NCBI GenBank assembly: GCA_030156305.1
Contig: JASGMZ010000005.1
Span: forward strand, 1-32,747
Source of the DNA: Bacteroidales bacterium
GTDB lineage: Bacteria; Bacteroidota; Bacteroidia; Bacteroidales; UBA12077
DNA: 32,747 nt
Direction: 5' to 3'
Below are positions 1 through 7,768 of the stretch, piece by piece. The notes beneath the pieces are model-generated. The model saw nothing but the letters and a program-made list of their open reading frames with translations, did no database searches and was not told where the DNA came from. How positions within the stretch are numbered: position 1 is the first letter of the stretch; the number at the start of each line of letters is the position of its first letter. A program made the translations under genes and the position numbers.

Positions 1-93
1 GATATTTTTATTTTAAATGAATAAACCATGTAAGCATTCACAGAGTTAATAAATTATAGATATACCTCAAATCCGCATGTCTTTTACGAGTTT

Positions 94-278
94 CACAACC
101 TTGCCTGCCAGCCACGGCTGGTAAACTGGCAAGCAGGGTATCACAAACCTGCCTGTCGGCAGACAGGGTTAATGCACAAAGTACCACAAAGTTAGGCGAT
201 ATTTTACTTAGTGAAACCCTGCTTGCAGCAGGCAAGGTTGTGTTATACTTTGAGTGACCCAGCCTGCCGGCTGGCAGG
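94..278. repeat. Cluster of four CCTGCC/GGCAGG palindromes inside a perfect 15-bp inverted repeat
   Basis: Four short hairpins share a CCTGYC / GRCAGG core: 99-138 (with inner stem CCAGC/GCTGG at 108-121), 152-167 (CCTGTC-GGCA-GACAGG), 218-232 (CCTGC-TTGCA-GCAGG) and 263-278 (CCTGCC-GGCT-GGCAGG). In addition the 15-mer CACAACCTTGCCTGC at 94-108 is exactly complementary to 228-242. The GC content is far above the surrounding sequence. This looks like a cluster of REP-type palindromes. A related hairpin lies before groES (21336-21353), which suggests a dispersed family. There is no T-run, so a simple terminator is unlikely. Confidence 0.75.
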
Positions 279-361
279 TTAGTGTTACAAATAAAAACTT
301 AACTAACTTACGGATATTAGGATATATATAAGTGTTTAGGTTTAATAAATATCAAATATCG

Positions 362-455
362 AATATCGAATATCAAATGAAAAAGTTAAGTCAACAAAAC
401 AGTACGGTTACAAAGAAAAAATAATTTTAACATTTTTTATTTGATATTCGATATT
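362..455. repeat. 17-bp perfect inverted repeat with tandem ATATCGA units
   Basis: Positions 362-378 (AATATCGAATATCAAAT) are exactly complementary to 439-455, separated by 60 bases. The left arm is preceded by further partial copies of the same unit (354-362), so it is also a short tandem repeat. The arms are AT-rich and the loop contains no recognisable gene. It could fold in RNA or serve as a protein-binding site. No function is assigned. Confidence 0.7.
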
Positions 456-605
456 TATCATTTAATTATATTGGCTCTATTAAAACAAAAATACCTGGAA
501 TGCTCAGAATTAGAATCATAATGTAGTGAACTTTTCATATATTTGAGAATAACAAATTTTTTTAACACCAACTTTATTAAATAGAGCCTTGTGTTATAAT
601 ATCTA

Positions 606-766
606 AGGGCTTGTAAGGCCATAAAGTATACAGAATTGGCGAAGTAATTTTGTTCTTTTTCAAGGCGTAAATGAGGCGAATAGCCATAGCTATTTAACGA
701 TTTCACAACGAAGAAAAAGGGCAAAAGAACAAGCCAAAATGTATAGGTTAATTAATTACAAGCCCT
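606..766. repeat. Imperfect palindromic element of about 160 bp, MITE/REP-like
   Basis: The ends AGGGCTTGTAA (606-616) and TTACAAGCCCT (756-766) are a perfect 11-bp inverted repeat. Inside, TTGTTCTTTT (650-659) pairs with AAAAGAACAA (723-732), and the exact centre is the hairpin AATAGC-CATA-GCTATT (679-694). Outer and inner arms share almost the same centre (about 686), so the whole segment is one folded-back element. Its right end includes the stop codon (748-750) and last codons of the histidine kinase gene, so it may also shape that gene's 3' end. No transposase is present. Copies elsewhere in the genome are expected but cannot be checked here. Confidence 0.65.
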
Positions 767-2658
767 AAGTATTTGTTTAGTACTGAAAGTAATTTTTTAG
801 GATTAACAGGTTTTGTAATATAATCATTAATGCCTAAAAGATAACCTTTGTCAATTTCCACGGGCATTGCATAAGCCGATTGAGCGATGATCGGGATATT
901 TTTATTTAAGGCTTTAATTTGTTTTGTCGCTTCGAAACCATCCATCTCAGGCATTTTAATGTCCATAATGATTAGGTCTATATTTTGATGTTTTTTAAAC
1001 AGGCGAACTGCTTCTTTTCCATTTTTAGCTCTAATTAATTTTGCCTTGGTTCTTTTTAATACTTCCTCTATATAAAGATAATTATTTGGTTCATCTTCAG
1101 CAATAAGAATTTTTTTATCCTTCCATTGGTAATTTGTAGTTTTAGGAGGACTTTCTTTTTTATTTCGGGTATCTTTAATCTTCTGATAAGGGATCGTAAA
1201 GAAAAAACTCGAACCCGATCCGGGATAGGATTCGACCCATATCTTGCCACCAAGGAGTTCAACCAGGCTTTTGCATATAGCAAGGCCTAACCCTGCTCCC
1301 CGATATAATTTTGTTTTATCATCTTCAATTTTTCTGAAGCGTTCAAAGATTAACTCTTTTTTCTGCTGATCCATTCCTATACCACTATCTTTTACATAAA
1401 AAAGAAGTGTGTCCGATTTTTGAAATTCATAACCAAAACTTATAAATCCCTCTTCGGTAAATTTTAATGCATTGTCAATAAGGTTTGAAATAATTTGAGT
1501 TAAACGAAGTGGATCGGTAAGAGTGATAATGCTTTGTTCTTTTTTAGTTAGATTAACGGAAAGATCAATGTTTTCTTTTCCTTTTTGTTTTTTTATTTCA
1601 CAATATGATTCATAGATATCCATTAAGGTTTGATTTACATCACATTCTTTAGGTATAATTTTTAATTGGCCAGCTTCAATTTTAGAGATGTCTATGATAT
1701 CATCAATAAGTTGTAAAAGATTATTTCCGCTATTGTGGATTAATTTTATATAATTTTGTTTTTCTTCGGGCGAGATAGATGAGTCGGGCATGGTAAGTAA
1801 TTCGGTAAAACCGAGAATGGCATTCATAGGAGTTCTTATTTCGTGCGACATATTGGCTAAGAAAGCAGATTTTAGTTTGTCACTTTCTTCGGCTTTCATT
1901 TTTGCTTCAAGCAGATTTTTTTCTGCCTCATCGCGGGCTGCTTCTCTATTCAAAATTTGTTGAAGCATATTATTAAAATCCTCGTAAAGTATGCCTATTT
2001 CATCATTGCTTTTTCTTTCAATTTTCACCTTGTAATTGCCCTCTTTTGATATTTTTCGGGTAAGTTTTGCTAATTCAAGTATTGGTTGTGATATAGGTTT
2101 CTGAAAACCACGTGCAAGAATAAACGATAAAATAATCATCCCGGCTAACACGCCAATCATAATTAGAACATATTCTTTGATTTTGTCTGTTATGATGGAT
2201 GAATCCACTTCAGTAATAATAATACCATATTTAAAATCCTGATAAGAAATAGGATGTTCAATGGTTAAAATTCCAGATTCGAAACTATATTTTGTGTCTG
2301 TTAAATTATCTGGATCATCGTATAAGGGAGGAATAAATATTTCATTCGTTTTTTTATAAGATGCAAATAAAATCCCATTCCGATCATAAATTGCTCCACT
2401 CATAAAATCAGGAAGCGATTCAAGTTTAGATAATATTTCTGCGGCCCCTTTATTATCATCAAAAGTTAACGATGCTACGGAGTAATCTCCAACTAACTGT
2501 GTATTTAAAATGGCATTATCAAGCAGGTTTTTTTTCAAACTGTTAATGTCATTTATTCCAATAATAGTAAAACCAACGATAAGCGTAACACTGCTGGTAA
2601 GCAGAATAATGCTAACAATTTTATTTTTTATAGATATATTTTGAAAAAACTTCATCAT
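748..2658 (-). CDS. Hybrid histidine kinase with CHASE8-like periplasmic sensor, HAMP and receiver domain
   Basis: Membrane sensor kinase of 636 residues. Membrane segments lie at about 13-35 and 162-184. The periplasmic part between them contains SVASLTFDD (60-68), AAEILSKLESLP (72-83) and GAIYDRNGILFASY (88-101), the pattern of a CHASE8 domain as in YfiN. A HAMP linker (about 184-237) and short coiled coil lead to HisKA with SHEIRTP (phosphoacceptor His272). The ATPase domain shows NLIDNALKF (392-400), DSGIGM (424-429) and GAGLGL (454-459). The C-terminal receiver domain (about 515-632) has the acidic pair E521/D522, phosphoacceptor Asp566 and Lys616. There is no DNA-binding or GGDEF output, so phosphate probably passes to a partner encoded elsewhere. 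It is last in a packed minus-strand run, 2 bases after the YfiR-like gene, which suggests that protein controls its sensor domain. The gene begins with two Met codons; either could be the start. Confidence 0.93.
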   Translation of the reverse strand: MMKFFQNISIKNKIVSIILLTSSVTLIVGFTIIGINDINSLKKNLLDNAILNTQLVGDYSVASLTFDDNKGAAEILSKLESLPDFMSGAIYDRNGILFASYKKTNEIFIPPLYDDPDNLTDTKYSFESGILTIEHPISYQDFKYGIIITEVDSSIITDKIKEYVLIMIGVLAGMIILSFILARGFQKPISQPILELAKLTRKISKEGNYKVKIERKSNDEIGILYEDFNNMLQQILNREAARDEAEKNLLEAKMKAEESDKLKSAFLANMSHEIRTPMNAILGFTELLTMPDSSISPEEKQNYIKLIHNSGNNLLQLIDDIIDISKIEAGQLKIIPKECDVNQTLMDIYESYCEIKKQKGKENIDLSVNLTKKEQSIITLTDPLRLTQIISNLIDNALKFTEEGFISFGYEFQKSDTLLFYVKDSGIGMDQQKKELIFERFRKIEDDKTKLYRGAGLGLAICKSLVELLGGKIWVESYPGSGSSFFFTIPYQKIKDTRNKKESPPKTTNYQWKDKKILIAEDEPNNYLYIEEVLKRTKAKLIRAKNGKEAVRLFKKHQNIDLIIMDIKMPEMDGFEATKQIKALNKNIPIIAQSAYAMPVEIDKGYLLGINDYITKPVNPKKLLSVLNKYLGLVIN

Positions 2659-2660
2659 TT

Positions 2661-3251
2661 TTATTCTTCTACTGGTTCTACTATTTTAGCTGAGTTAAGT
2701 AAATAGAAACTCATTTGTAACGGTGATTTTAGTACAGCTGTTTCATTTATTTCAAAACGTAACTTATTGTCTTTTTCAAAAAAATTAATTAACACCCCTT
2801 TTTCTGCAAATCCTTTTGTTTCGCCAATAGTTAATATGGGTTGTTGTTTGGTTATTGCAATAATCTGATCGATATTCTTTTTTTCAGATTCGGCGATAAA
2901 TAGAATATGAGATCCCTGAATTTCATTTAAATTATGAATATTTTTGATTATTACACGTTTATTTTTTATTTTTTGTATAGCATAAATTTGAATAAGATTT
3001 TCGGTTAAAGGAGTTTCTCCAATAACAGATATTATAAAGGGCTCATCTGGATTGTCTATTAGGCTTTCTTTGGGCCAGGTTATAAAACGCGAAAATTTCT
3101 CTAAATAAACAGCCTTAAGTACATAAATACTTGCTTGTGAAACCCCCTGTAATGATAATAATGATAAAAGGATTATGAGTCCTGTTCTTTTAAATACTGA
3201 ATAGGATAAATTATTTTTTATGGTTATATGTTTATTGAAATTTATGCTCAC
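2661..3251 (-). CDS. YfiR-like periplasmic protein (DUF4154)
   Basis: Predicted secreted protein of 196 residues. A hydrophobic segment at about 24-40 acts as signal peptide, with likely cleavage near QGVSQA-S. The mature start contains KAVYLEKFSRFITWP, the hallmark of the DUF4154/YfiR family, and the C-terminus has the matching MSFYLLNSAKIV motif. In Pseudomonas, YfiR binds the periplasmic CHASE8 region of the cyclase YfiN and represses it; redox and cell-envelope signals relieve this. Here the gene lies 2 bases before a kinase with a CHASE8-like sensor, so the analogous role is inhibiting or tuning that kinase (inference). The protein has no cysteine at all, so the disulfide-based control described for Pseudomonas YfiR cannot operate. 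The upstream neighbour, a solute-binding lipoprotein, ends 3 bases before this gene. Confidence 0.88.
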   Translation of the reverse strand: MSINFNKHITIKNNLSYSVFKRTGLIILLSLLSLQGVSQASIYVLKAVYLEKFSRFITWPKESLIDNPDEPFIISVIGETPLTENLIQIYAIQKIKNKRVIIKNIHNLNEIQGSHILFIAESEKKNIDQIIAITKQQPILTIGETKGFAEKGVLINFFEKDNKLRFEINETAVLKSPLQMSFYLLNSAKIVEPVEE

Positions 3252-3254
3252 AAG

Positions 3255-4550
3255 TTATTTCTCAAAGTGGGTCAATTCAATATACTGATTGTTTTCAAAA
3301 CTCCATATTACAATTTTTGGAAAAGGATCACCATTAATATCAAAATTAATAGGGCCTGATGCTCCCTCATAATTAATTGATCGGCCTTTTAGTAAAATAT
3401 TTTTTCCAACATCAAATTCATTTACATTAATTTTAATCACATCATTATTTGGGTCATAATCATCAACACCTGAAATTTCGCGTAAATATTGTTTAATCTG
3501 TAAAGGGTTTGTGGTGTTTCCTTTTAGCATTGCATATGCCAGACAATAAACCGCATCGTAAGCATGTTCTGAGTATGTAGCTGGTAAAAATCCAAATCTT
3601 GATTTGTAATTATTTTTATATAACGCATAATTTGGATTTCCCTCGTTTGTACTGGATATTCCCAAAATATCATCTATCAACTCGGGGTTTCCGTTGGTTA
3701 AAATCTCTTCGGGTAAAATCCCGTCATTTACAAAAATATAGGGTTTTTTATTTAAAGATTGATATTTTGAATTATTAAAAATACGATGAGTAAGTACCGC
3801 AATTTCAGAATTAAAAGCAACAATAAAAAGTACATCTATTTCGCTATTAAAAATGGTACTCATTTCATATTCAAAATCGTAAGTGTTTAAATTTACCTCA
3901 TTAGGGAAACTCACATTTGCTTTAACGTTACCGCCTAATTCAGTAAACATATCCTTAATGATAGTCGACAGGCCGGTTCCAAACCGGTCGTTTCTAAATA
4001 AGATGGCGGCATTATTTAGTTGCAACGTGTCAACACAATATTCGGCAGAAATAGTACCAAAAGTATAGTCTGACGGGCAGGTACGCCAAATTAAATCGTT
4101 GTCATCAAGCAAAGTAATTTCGGGCGTTGTAGCTGCATAACTCATCATTAACATATTGTTTTTAACACATTCCTCAGCCATTTCAACAGCAACAGAAGAA
4201 AAAGTCGGGCCAATAATGAGGTTTATATTTTGTTCATATAATTCATATATTAGATCAACTCCTAATTCAGGATTTCCTCCGGAGTTTTTAAAAATTAGTT
4301 CAATTTCTCTTTTCTCTCCGTTTATTACTAATCCTCCTTTTTGGTTTATCTCCTCCATAGCCAGCTGTGCACCAAAAAACATATTTTCAACTTGCTCGCG
4401 TAACATTGACACATCGCCTACCACTGCTATCTTTACAGGGTTTTTATATTGCTTTTTGTTAAAATCTTCGGTTAGTTTTTCGCAACTCGACATAAAGACT
4501 ACAAAACCAATAATAAAAACAAATATTTTATATCTCTTCAACTTGCTCAT
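3255..4550 (-). CDS. Orphan ABC-type solute-binding lipoprotein (Leu/Ile/Val-binding family fold)
   Basis: Lipoprotein of 431 residues: hydrophobic signal with lipobox FMSSC (Cys23). The mature part resembles the periplasmic binding proteins of type I (Peripla_BP_6, LivJ-like): KIAVVGDVSMLREQVENMFFGAQLAMEEINQKGG-type start, then NLIIGPTFSSVAVEMAE, MMSYAATTPEI, VLFIVAFNSE and EHAYDAVYCLAYAM. These proteins bind amino acids, amides or similar small ligands between two lobes. No permease or ATPase gene is nearby; instead it sits 12 bases after a TonB receptor gene and 3 bases before the YfiR-like gene. It is therefore more likely a sensory ligand receptor feeding the kinase than part of an importer, although partners elsewhere cannot be excluded. 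The ligand cannot be read from sequence. Confidence 0.85.
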   Translation of the reverse strand: MSKLKRYKIFVFIIGFVVFMSSCEKLTEDFNKKQYKNPVKIAVVGDVSMLREQVENMFFGAQLAMEEINQKGGLVINGEKREIELIFKNSGGNPELGVDLIYELYEQNINLIIGPTFSSVAVEMAEECVKNNMLMMSYAATTPEITLLDDNDLIWRTCPSDYTFGTISAEYCVDTLQLNNAAILFRNDRFGTGLSTIIKDMFTELGGNVKANVSFPNEVNLNTYDFEYEMSTIFNSEIDVLFIVAFNSEIAVLTHRIFNNSKYQSLNKKPYIFVNDGILPEEILTNGNPELIDDILGISSTNEGNPNYALYKNNYKSRFGFLPATYSEHAYDAVYCLAYAMLKGNTTNPLQIKQYLREISGVDDYDPNNDVIKINVNEFDVGKNILLKGRSINYEGASGPINFDINGDPFPKIVIWSFENNQYIELTHFEK

Positions 4551-4562
4551 TGCTCCATAGGA

Positions 4563-6701
4563 TTAAATATAATGTTTAAATTGAAAATAAACAGATCTCC
4601 TTAGTGAGGGGATATCATAATTATTAAAACCTGGATAATAATACTTATAATCTAACAAATTTTCAATTTTTAATATAATTCTTGATTTACTATTTTTTAT
4701 GATTTCTAAATCAGTGGAGGAGATCATTAAGTCTATTACAAAGTAAGGATCTAACTTATACCGGTTAGTGGCATAATTAATGGGATCGTAAATAAAATTG
4801 TTTTGATCGCTGGCAATTCTTGAGCTGATGTATCGGGCTTCTAAATTTAAATTTAAATAATAATCAGGGAAATGTAATGTATTCCCAAATTTTATCATAT
4901 GTGATGGATACAAAGCGGTGTTCACTTTAATTTTTTGTAAAATAGGATCGTTTTTTTCTAATATACTTTTTTGGTAAGCATAATTTAAGTAACAAGTTTT
5001 GTTTTTTTGAGAAAAATTTATTTCTGCTTCGATTCCTCCGGAATAAATATTTGAAATATTCCCTGCGGTTATATTTGAAACTTGTCCATAGGGCAAAAGG
5101 TATTCAATCTTATCTTCGATTTCGGTATAAAATAAATTTGTATTAAAATTGATGTTATTTGATAATTTCCCTATGATAGCCCATTCCAATGTTTTTGCTT
5201 TTTCAGGTTTTAGGTCAGGATTTCCTACAAAACCACCGGGGCTAATATAGTTTGTGTAAAGTTGAGTAGATGAGGGCGCATTAAATGAGGTTCCGTACAT
5301 TAATTTAGTACTTAACTCATTATTTAAATGGTAAACGGCAGCAAGCCGGTATGTGAATACATTGCCATAAATGTTGTGTATGTCGTATCGATAGCCTCCT
5401 GTAAGTGTTAAATCTTCAAGAAAAGAAAGATCGAAGAATTTCGCCGGATTTAATATCATTTGAAGGAATACGCCAAAGTTTGTAAAATATTTTTCGCCAT
5501 CGGTACCTCCGGGATTAAGATTTCTTATTCCGGAAGTGTTCATGCTATAAAATTTTTGATGATCGTGAATATCCGATGTGAAATCAATACCCAATGAGAC
5601 AATATTAATATCATCGAAGAAATATGAAAAATTTCCGTTTACATCGTAACTATTATATTTTATTTCTCTTTCAATCCATTCGGAAGGATCCGTATCATCG
5701 TCAAAAATTTCATTATTTACTGGTTTTCCGAAACTATGCGCAAAAGTAAAGTCAGCTGAAAGTTTTTCAAGTAACATTTTTGAATATTGGAGTCTTTCAA
5801 AAGAATTAAAAAGGCTAATTCTGTTGTTATGAGTTAAAGCTCCCCAATCGGCAAATTCGGCATGCGAGTTTACATTCTGATTAACCATGTCAAAAGTAAA
5901 TTTCCCCCAATCTTCGGTTTCGTAATTCATTTTAATGTAAACACTCGTAGGATTCGATTCGTTTTTTTTGCTTACATCATCAGATGAATAAATGCTTTGG
6001 CCGGGAATGTTTTGTGGTTTAAGGTTTGAATAGTCAAATTGGGCATAAGTACTTGCAAACAAGAAATCGAAATTTTTCTTCGCGCCACCAATAATGGTGC
6101 TTAACCCAAATGATGTGTTTTGGTTAGTATTTCCTAAAAAATGAGATACAGCATTTGCATTAAGGCTACTTCCTTTTTTGGTGATTATATTTATTACTCC
6201 TAAAAAGGCATTTTTTCCATACAGGGCAGAATTGGGGCCACGTATAATTTCAATTTTATCAATTGCTTCAATAGGGATTAATGATAATCCTAAATAATTA
6301 TCAGCATTGGAGCGGAAAGAAATATTTTGTCCGTCAATCATTATTTTTACTAATCTCGAATAACTTCTTACACCTCCATTAATGCCACGTATTCCCATGT
6401 TGGGCTGGGAATGATCGGTAATAAAATCAAGCCCGGCAATACTATTTAGTGCTTCGTCAATGCTTATATATCCTCGTTCTTTTATTTGGTTTGCAGTAAT
6501 TACAGATACAATGGATGGAGCATCGATGATATTTTGGTTTTGCCGAACGGCCGAAACAATTTCAACGTCCATTAAATCTTCTAACGAAAGTTCAAAAAGC
6601 TTGCTGGCTAATAATGTATCAGGTTCTTGAGAATAGGTGTTTAAGGTAAAACAAAAACCAATGATAAAAAGAGTAAATGACTTGATACCTGTAATTTTCA
6701 T
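4563..6701 (-). CDS. TonB-dependent outer-membrane receptor
   Basis: Outer-membrane receptor of 712 residues: signal peptide (about 1-24, ending near NTYSQ), a short stretch containing SLEDLMDVEIVSAVRQ that could include the TonB box, then a plug domain (about 55-175: DAPSIVSVITANQIKERG, GIRGINGG, IEIIRGPNSALYGKNAFLGV, INIITKKG). A 22-strand-type barrel follows, ending LRRSVYFQFKHYI with the terminal aromatic pattern of barrel proteins. It lacks the N-terminal carboxypeptidase-like domain common in Bacteroidota, and it lacks a FecA-type signalling domain. No SusD partner is present. It starts 72 bases after the radical SAM gene and heads a set of four closely spaced genes (receptor, binding lipoprotein, YfiR-like protein, kinase). 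That suggests it imports or senses the ligand that controls the kinase. Substrate unknown. Confidence 0.93.
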   Translation of the reverse strand: MKITGIKSFTLFIIGFCFTLNTYSQEPDTLLASKLFELSLEDLMDVEIVSAVRQNQNIIDAPSIVSVITANQIKERGYISIDEALNSIAGLDFITDHSQPNMGIRGINGGVRSYSRLVKIMIDGQNISFRSNADNYLGLSLIPIEAIDKIEIIRGPNSALYGKNAFLGVINIITKKGSSLNANAVSHFLGNTNQNTSFGLSTIIGGAKKNFDFLFASTYAQFDYSNLKPQNIPGQSIYSSDDVSKKNESNPTSVYIKMNYETEDWGKFTFDMVNQNVNSHAEFADWGALTHNNRISLFNSFERLQYSKMLLEKLSADFTFAHSFGKPVNNEIFDDDTDPSEWIEREIKYNSYDVNGNFSYFFDDINIVSLGIDFTSDIHDHQKFYSMNTSGIRNLNPGGTDGEKYFTNFGVFLQMILNPAKFFDLSFLEDLTLTGGYRYDIHNIYGNVFTYRLAAVYHLNNELSTKLMYGTSFNAPSSTQLYTNYISPGGFVGNPDLKPEKAKTLEWAIIGKLSNNINFNTNLFYTEIEDKIEYLLPYGQVSNITAGNISNIYSGGIEAEINFSQKNKTCYLNYAYQKSILEKNDPILQKIKVNTALYPSHMIKFGNTLHFPDYYLNLNLEARYISSRIASDQNNFIYDPINYATNRYKLDPYFVIDLMISSTDLEIIKNSKSRIILKIENLLDYKYYYPGFNNYDIPSLRRSVYFQFKHYI

Positions 6702-6773
6702 TTTTTAAGATATTCAGAAAGTGTAATTTATAGAAAAATATAAATTAATCCTAAAAATATATAGATAATATTT

Positions 6774-7763
6774 TTATATATGAAGCCCCGATGTACAATT
6801 GTTGCATATTTTTATCTTTTTTCGGTTTGTTAGTATTTGATATCTAAAACGATTAAAACCTGATGAATGCCAAATTTGTAAAAGATTATTTTTATGCATA
6901 TTTCCCATTTTATGATCCGTATTTTTGTCGAAACAACAAGGGATTACATCACCTTTCCATGTGGTAACTAAAGTACTCCAAATCCTGAAACATCTGTTTT
7001 TTAACTTATTTTTAATTTTAATTTGATTATTTTTTGAAGCATATCTTGAATATTGATTATTTAACGGCAATAAATCTAATTTATCATTAACAGATTCTAT
7101 CTGAGCCGTTTTTATTTCTATCTTGTTTGCACCGATAGATTTCCCAAGGGATTTAATCTCATTAATTTGATGTTCGTTAAATTGGAAAACAAGAAATTGG
7201 ATAATTATTTTCGGATGTTTTGTTTGATATTTTTTTTTAAGATTTGATAAAATCTTAATTCCGGATATTACTTTTTGCAGTTCTCCTCCTTTCCGGTATT
7301 TTTCATAAGTTTCCTGATTTACACCATCAACGGAAATGATGATTTTATCGAGCCCTGATTCGATTATTTTCTCTGCATTTTCTTTTGTTATAAAATGTCC
7401 GTTTGTTGACGTGCAGGTGTAAATTTTCTGTTGATGTGCATAGGTAATGATATTAAATATCTGTGGATGTAAAAATGGTTCTCCCTGGAAATAGATCATC
7501 TGGTAAAACAGCCAGGGCGAGAGGGTATCGATAATATTTTTATAATCGGGCATACTTAAATATCCTTTTTCTCTGTTAGATGAATTATTCCCTGTTGGAC
7601 ATTCAGTGCAATGCAGATTGCAATAATTAGTTGGTTCAACCGTAAGGGTTATTGGTTTGCCCCAAAGAAAAACCCTTTTGCATACATTAGAAATAAAATA
7701 ACTGATTAATATTTTAAACGCATTAAAAAATTTGATTAAAGAAAAATAACGTATCCAATACAC
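6774..7763 (-). CDS. Radical SAM/SPASM domain protein
   Basis: Iron-sulfur enzyme of 329 residues. VEPTNYCNLHCTECPTG carries the radical-SAM CxxxCxxC cluster (Cys48, Cys52, Cys55), and YFQGEPFLHP (91-100) is the S-adenosylmethionine-contacting strand. The C-terminal SPASM-type region has Cys258, the pair Cys276/Cys277 and Cys320/Cys323, expected to hold an auxiliary cluster, with the family motif GNMHKNNLLQIW. Such proteins modify peptides, proteins or small molecules; the substrate cannot be predicted and no precursor peptide gene is seen next to it. The start is a GTG 5 bases after the OmpA-like gene; no ATG lies upstream of the cluster motif in frame. The hydrophobic N-terminus (about 7-25) could attach it to the inner membrane. 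Co-transcription with the OmpA-like gene is very likely. Confidence 0.88.
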   Translation of the reverse strand: MYWIRYFSLIKFFNAFKILISYFISNVCKRVFLWGKPITLTVEPTNYCNLHCTECPTGNNSSNREKGYLSMPDYKNIIDTLSPWLFYQMIYFQGEPFLHPQIFNIITYAHQQKIYTCTSTNGHFITKENAEKIIESGLDKIIISVDGVNQETYEKYRKGGELQKVISGIKILSNLKKKYQTKHPKIIIQFLVFQFNEHQINEIKSLGKSIGANKIEIKTAQIESVNDKLDLLPLNNQYSRYASKNNQIKIKNKLKNRCFRIWSTLVTTWKGDVIPCCFDKNTDHKMGNMHKNNLLQIWHSSGFNRFRYQILTNRKKIKICNNCTSGLHI

Positions 7764-7768
7764 TTTTG

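Larger units (their letters stand above)
1..747. other. Intergenic region without a credible gene, rich in inverted repeats
   Basis: No reading frame here looks like a protein. Three separate repeat structures are visible: a cluster of CCTGCC/GGCAGG palindromes (94-278), a 17-bp perfect inverted repeat of an ATATCGAA-type sequence (362-455) and a roughly 160-bp imperfect palindrome (606-766) that runs into the end of the histidine kinase gene. No tRNA, promoter or terminator with a clear T-run was found. The apparent minus-strand frame at 458-724 lies largely on the third repeat and is not taken as a gene. Confidence 0.7.

Noticed and set aside
458..724. Minus-strand reading frame of 88 codons
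   Set aside because: It lies largely on the palindromic element at 606-766, has no domain, signal or promoter, and its composition reflects the repeat.
1..747. CRISPR array or transposon ends
   Set aside because: The repeats differ in sequence and spacing, with no regular spacers and no cas or transposase gene in the window.
6702..6773. Precursor peptide gene for the radical SAM enzyme
   Set aside because: The 72-base gap is AT-rich and contains no start-to-stop frame of useful length; the 5-base gap on the other side has no space.
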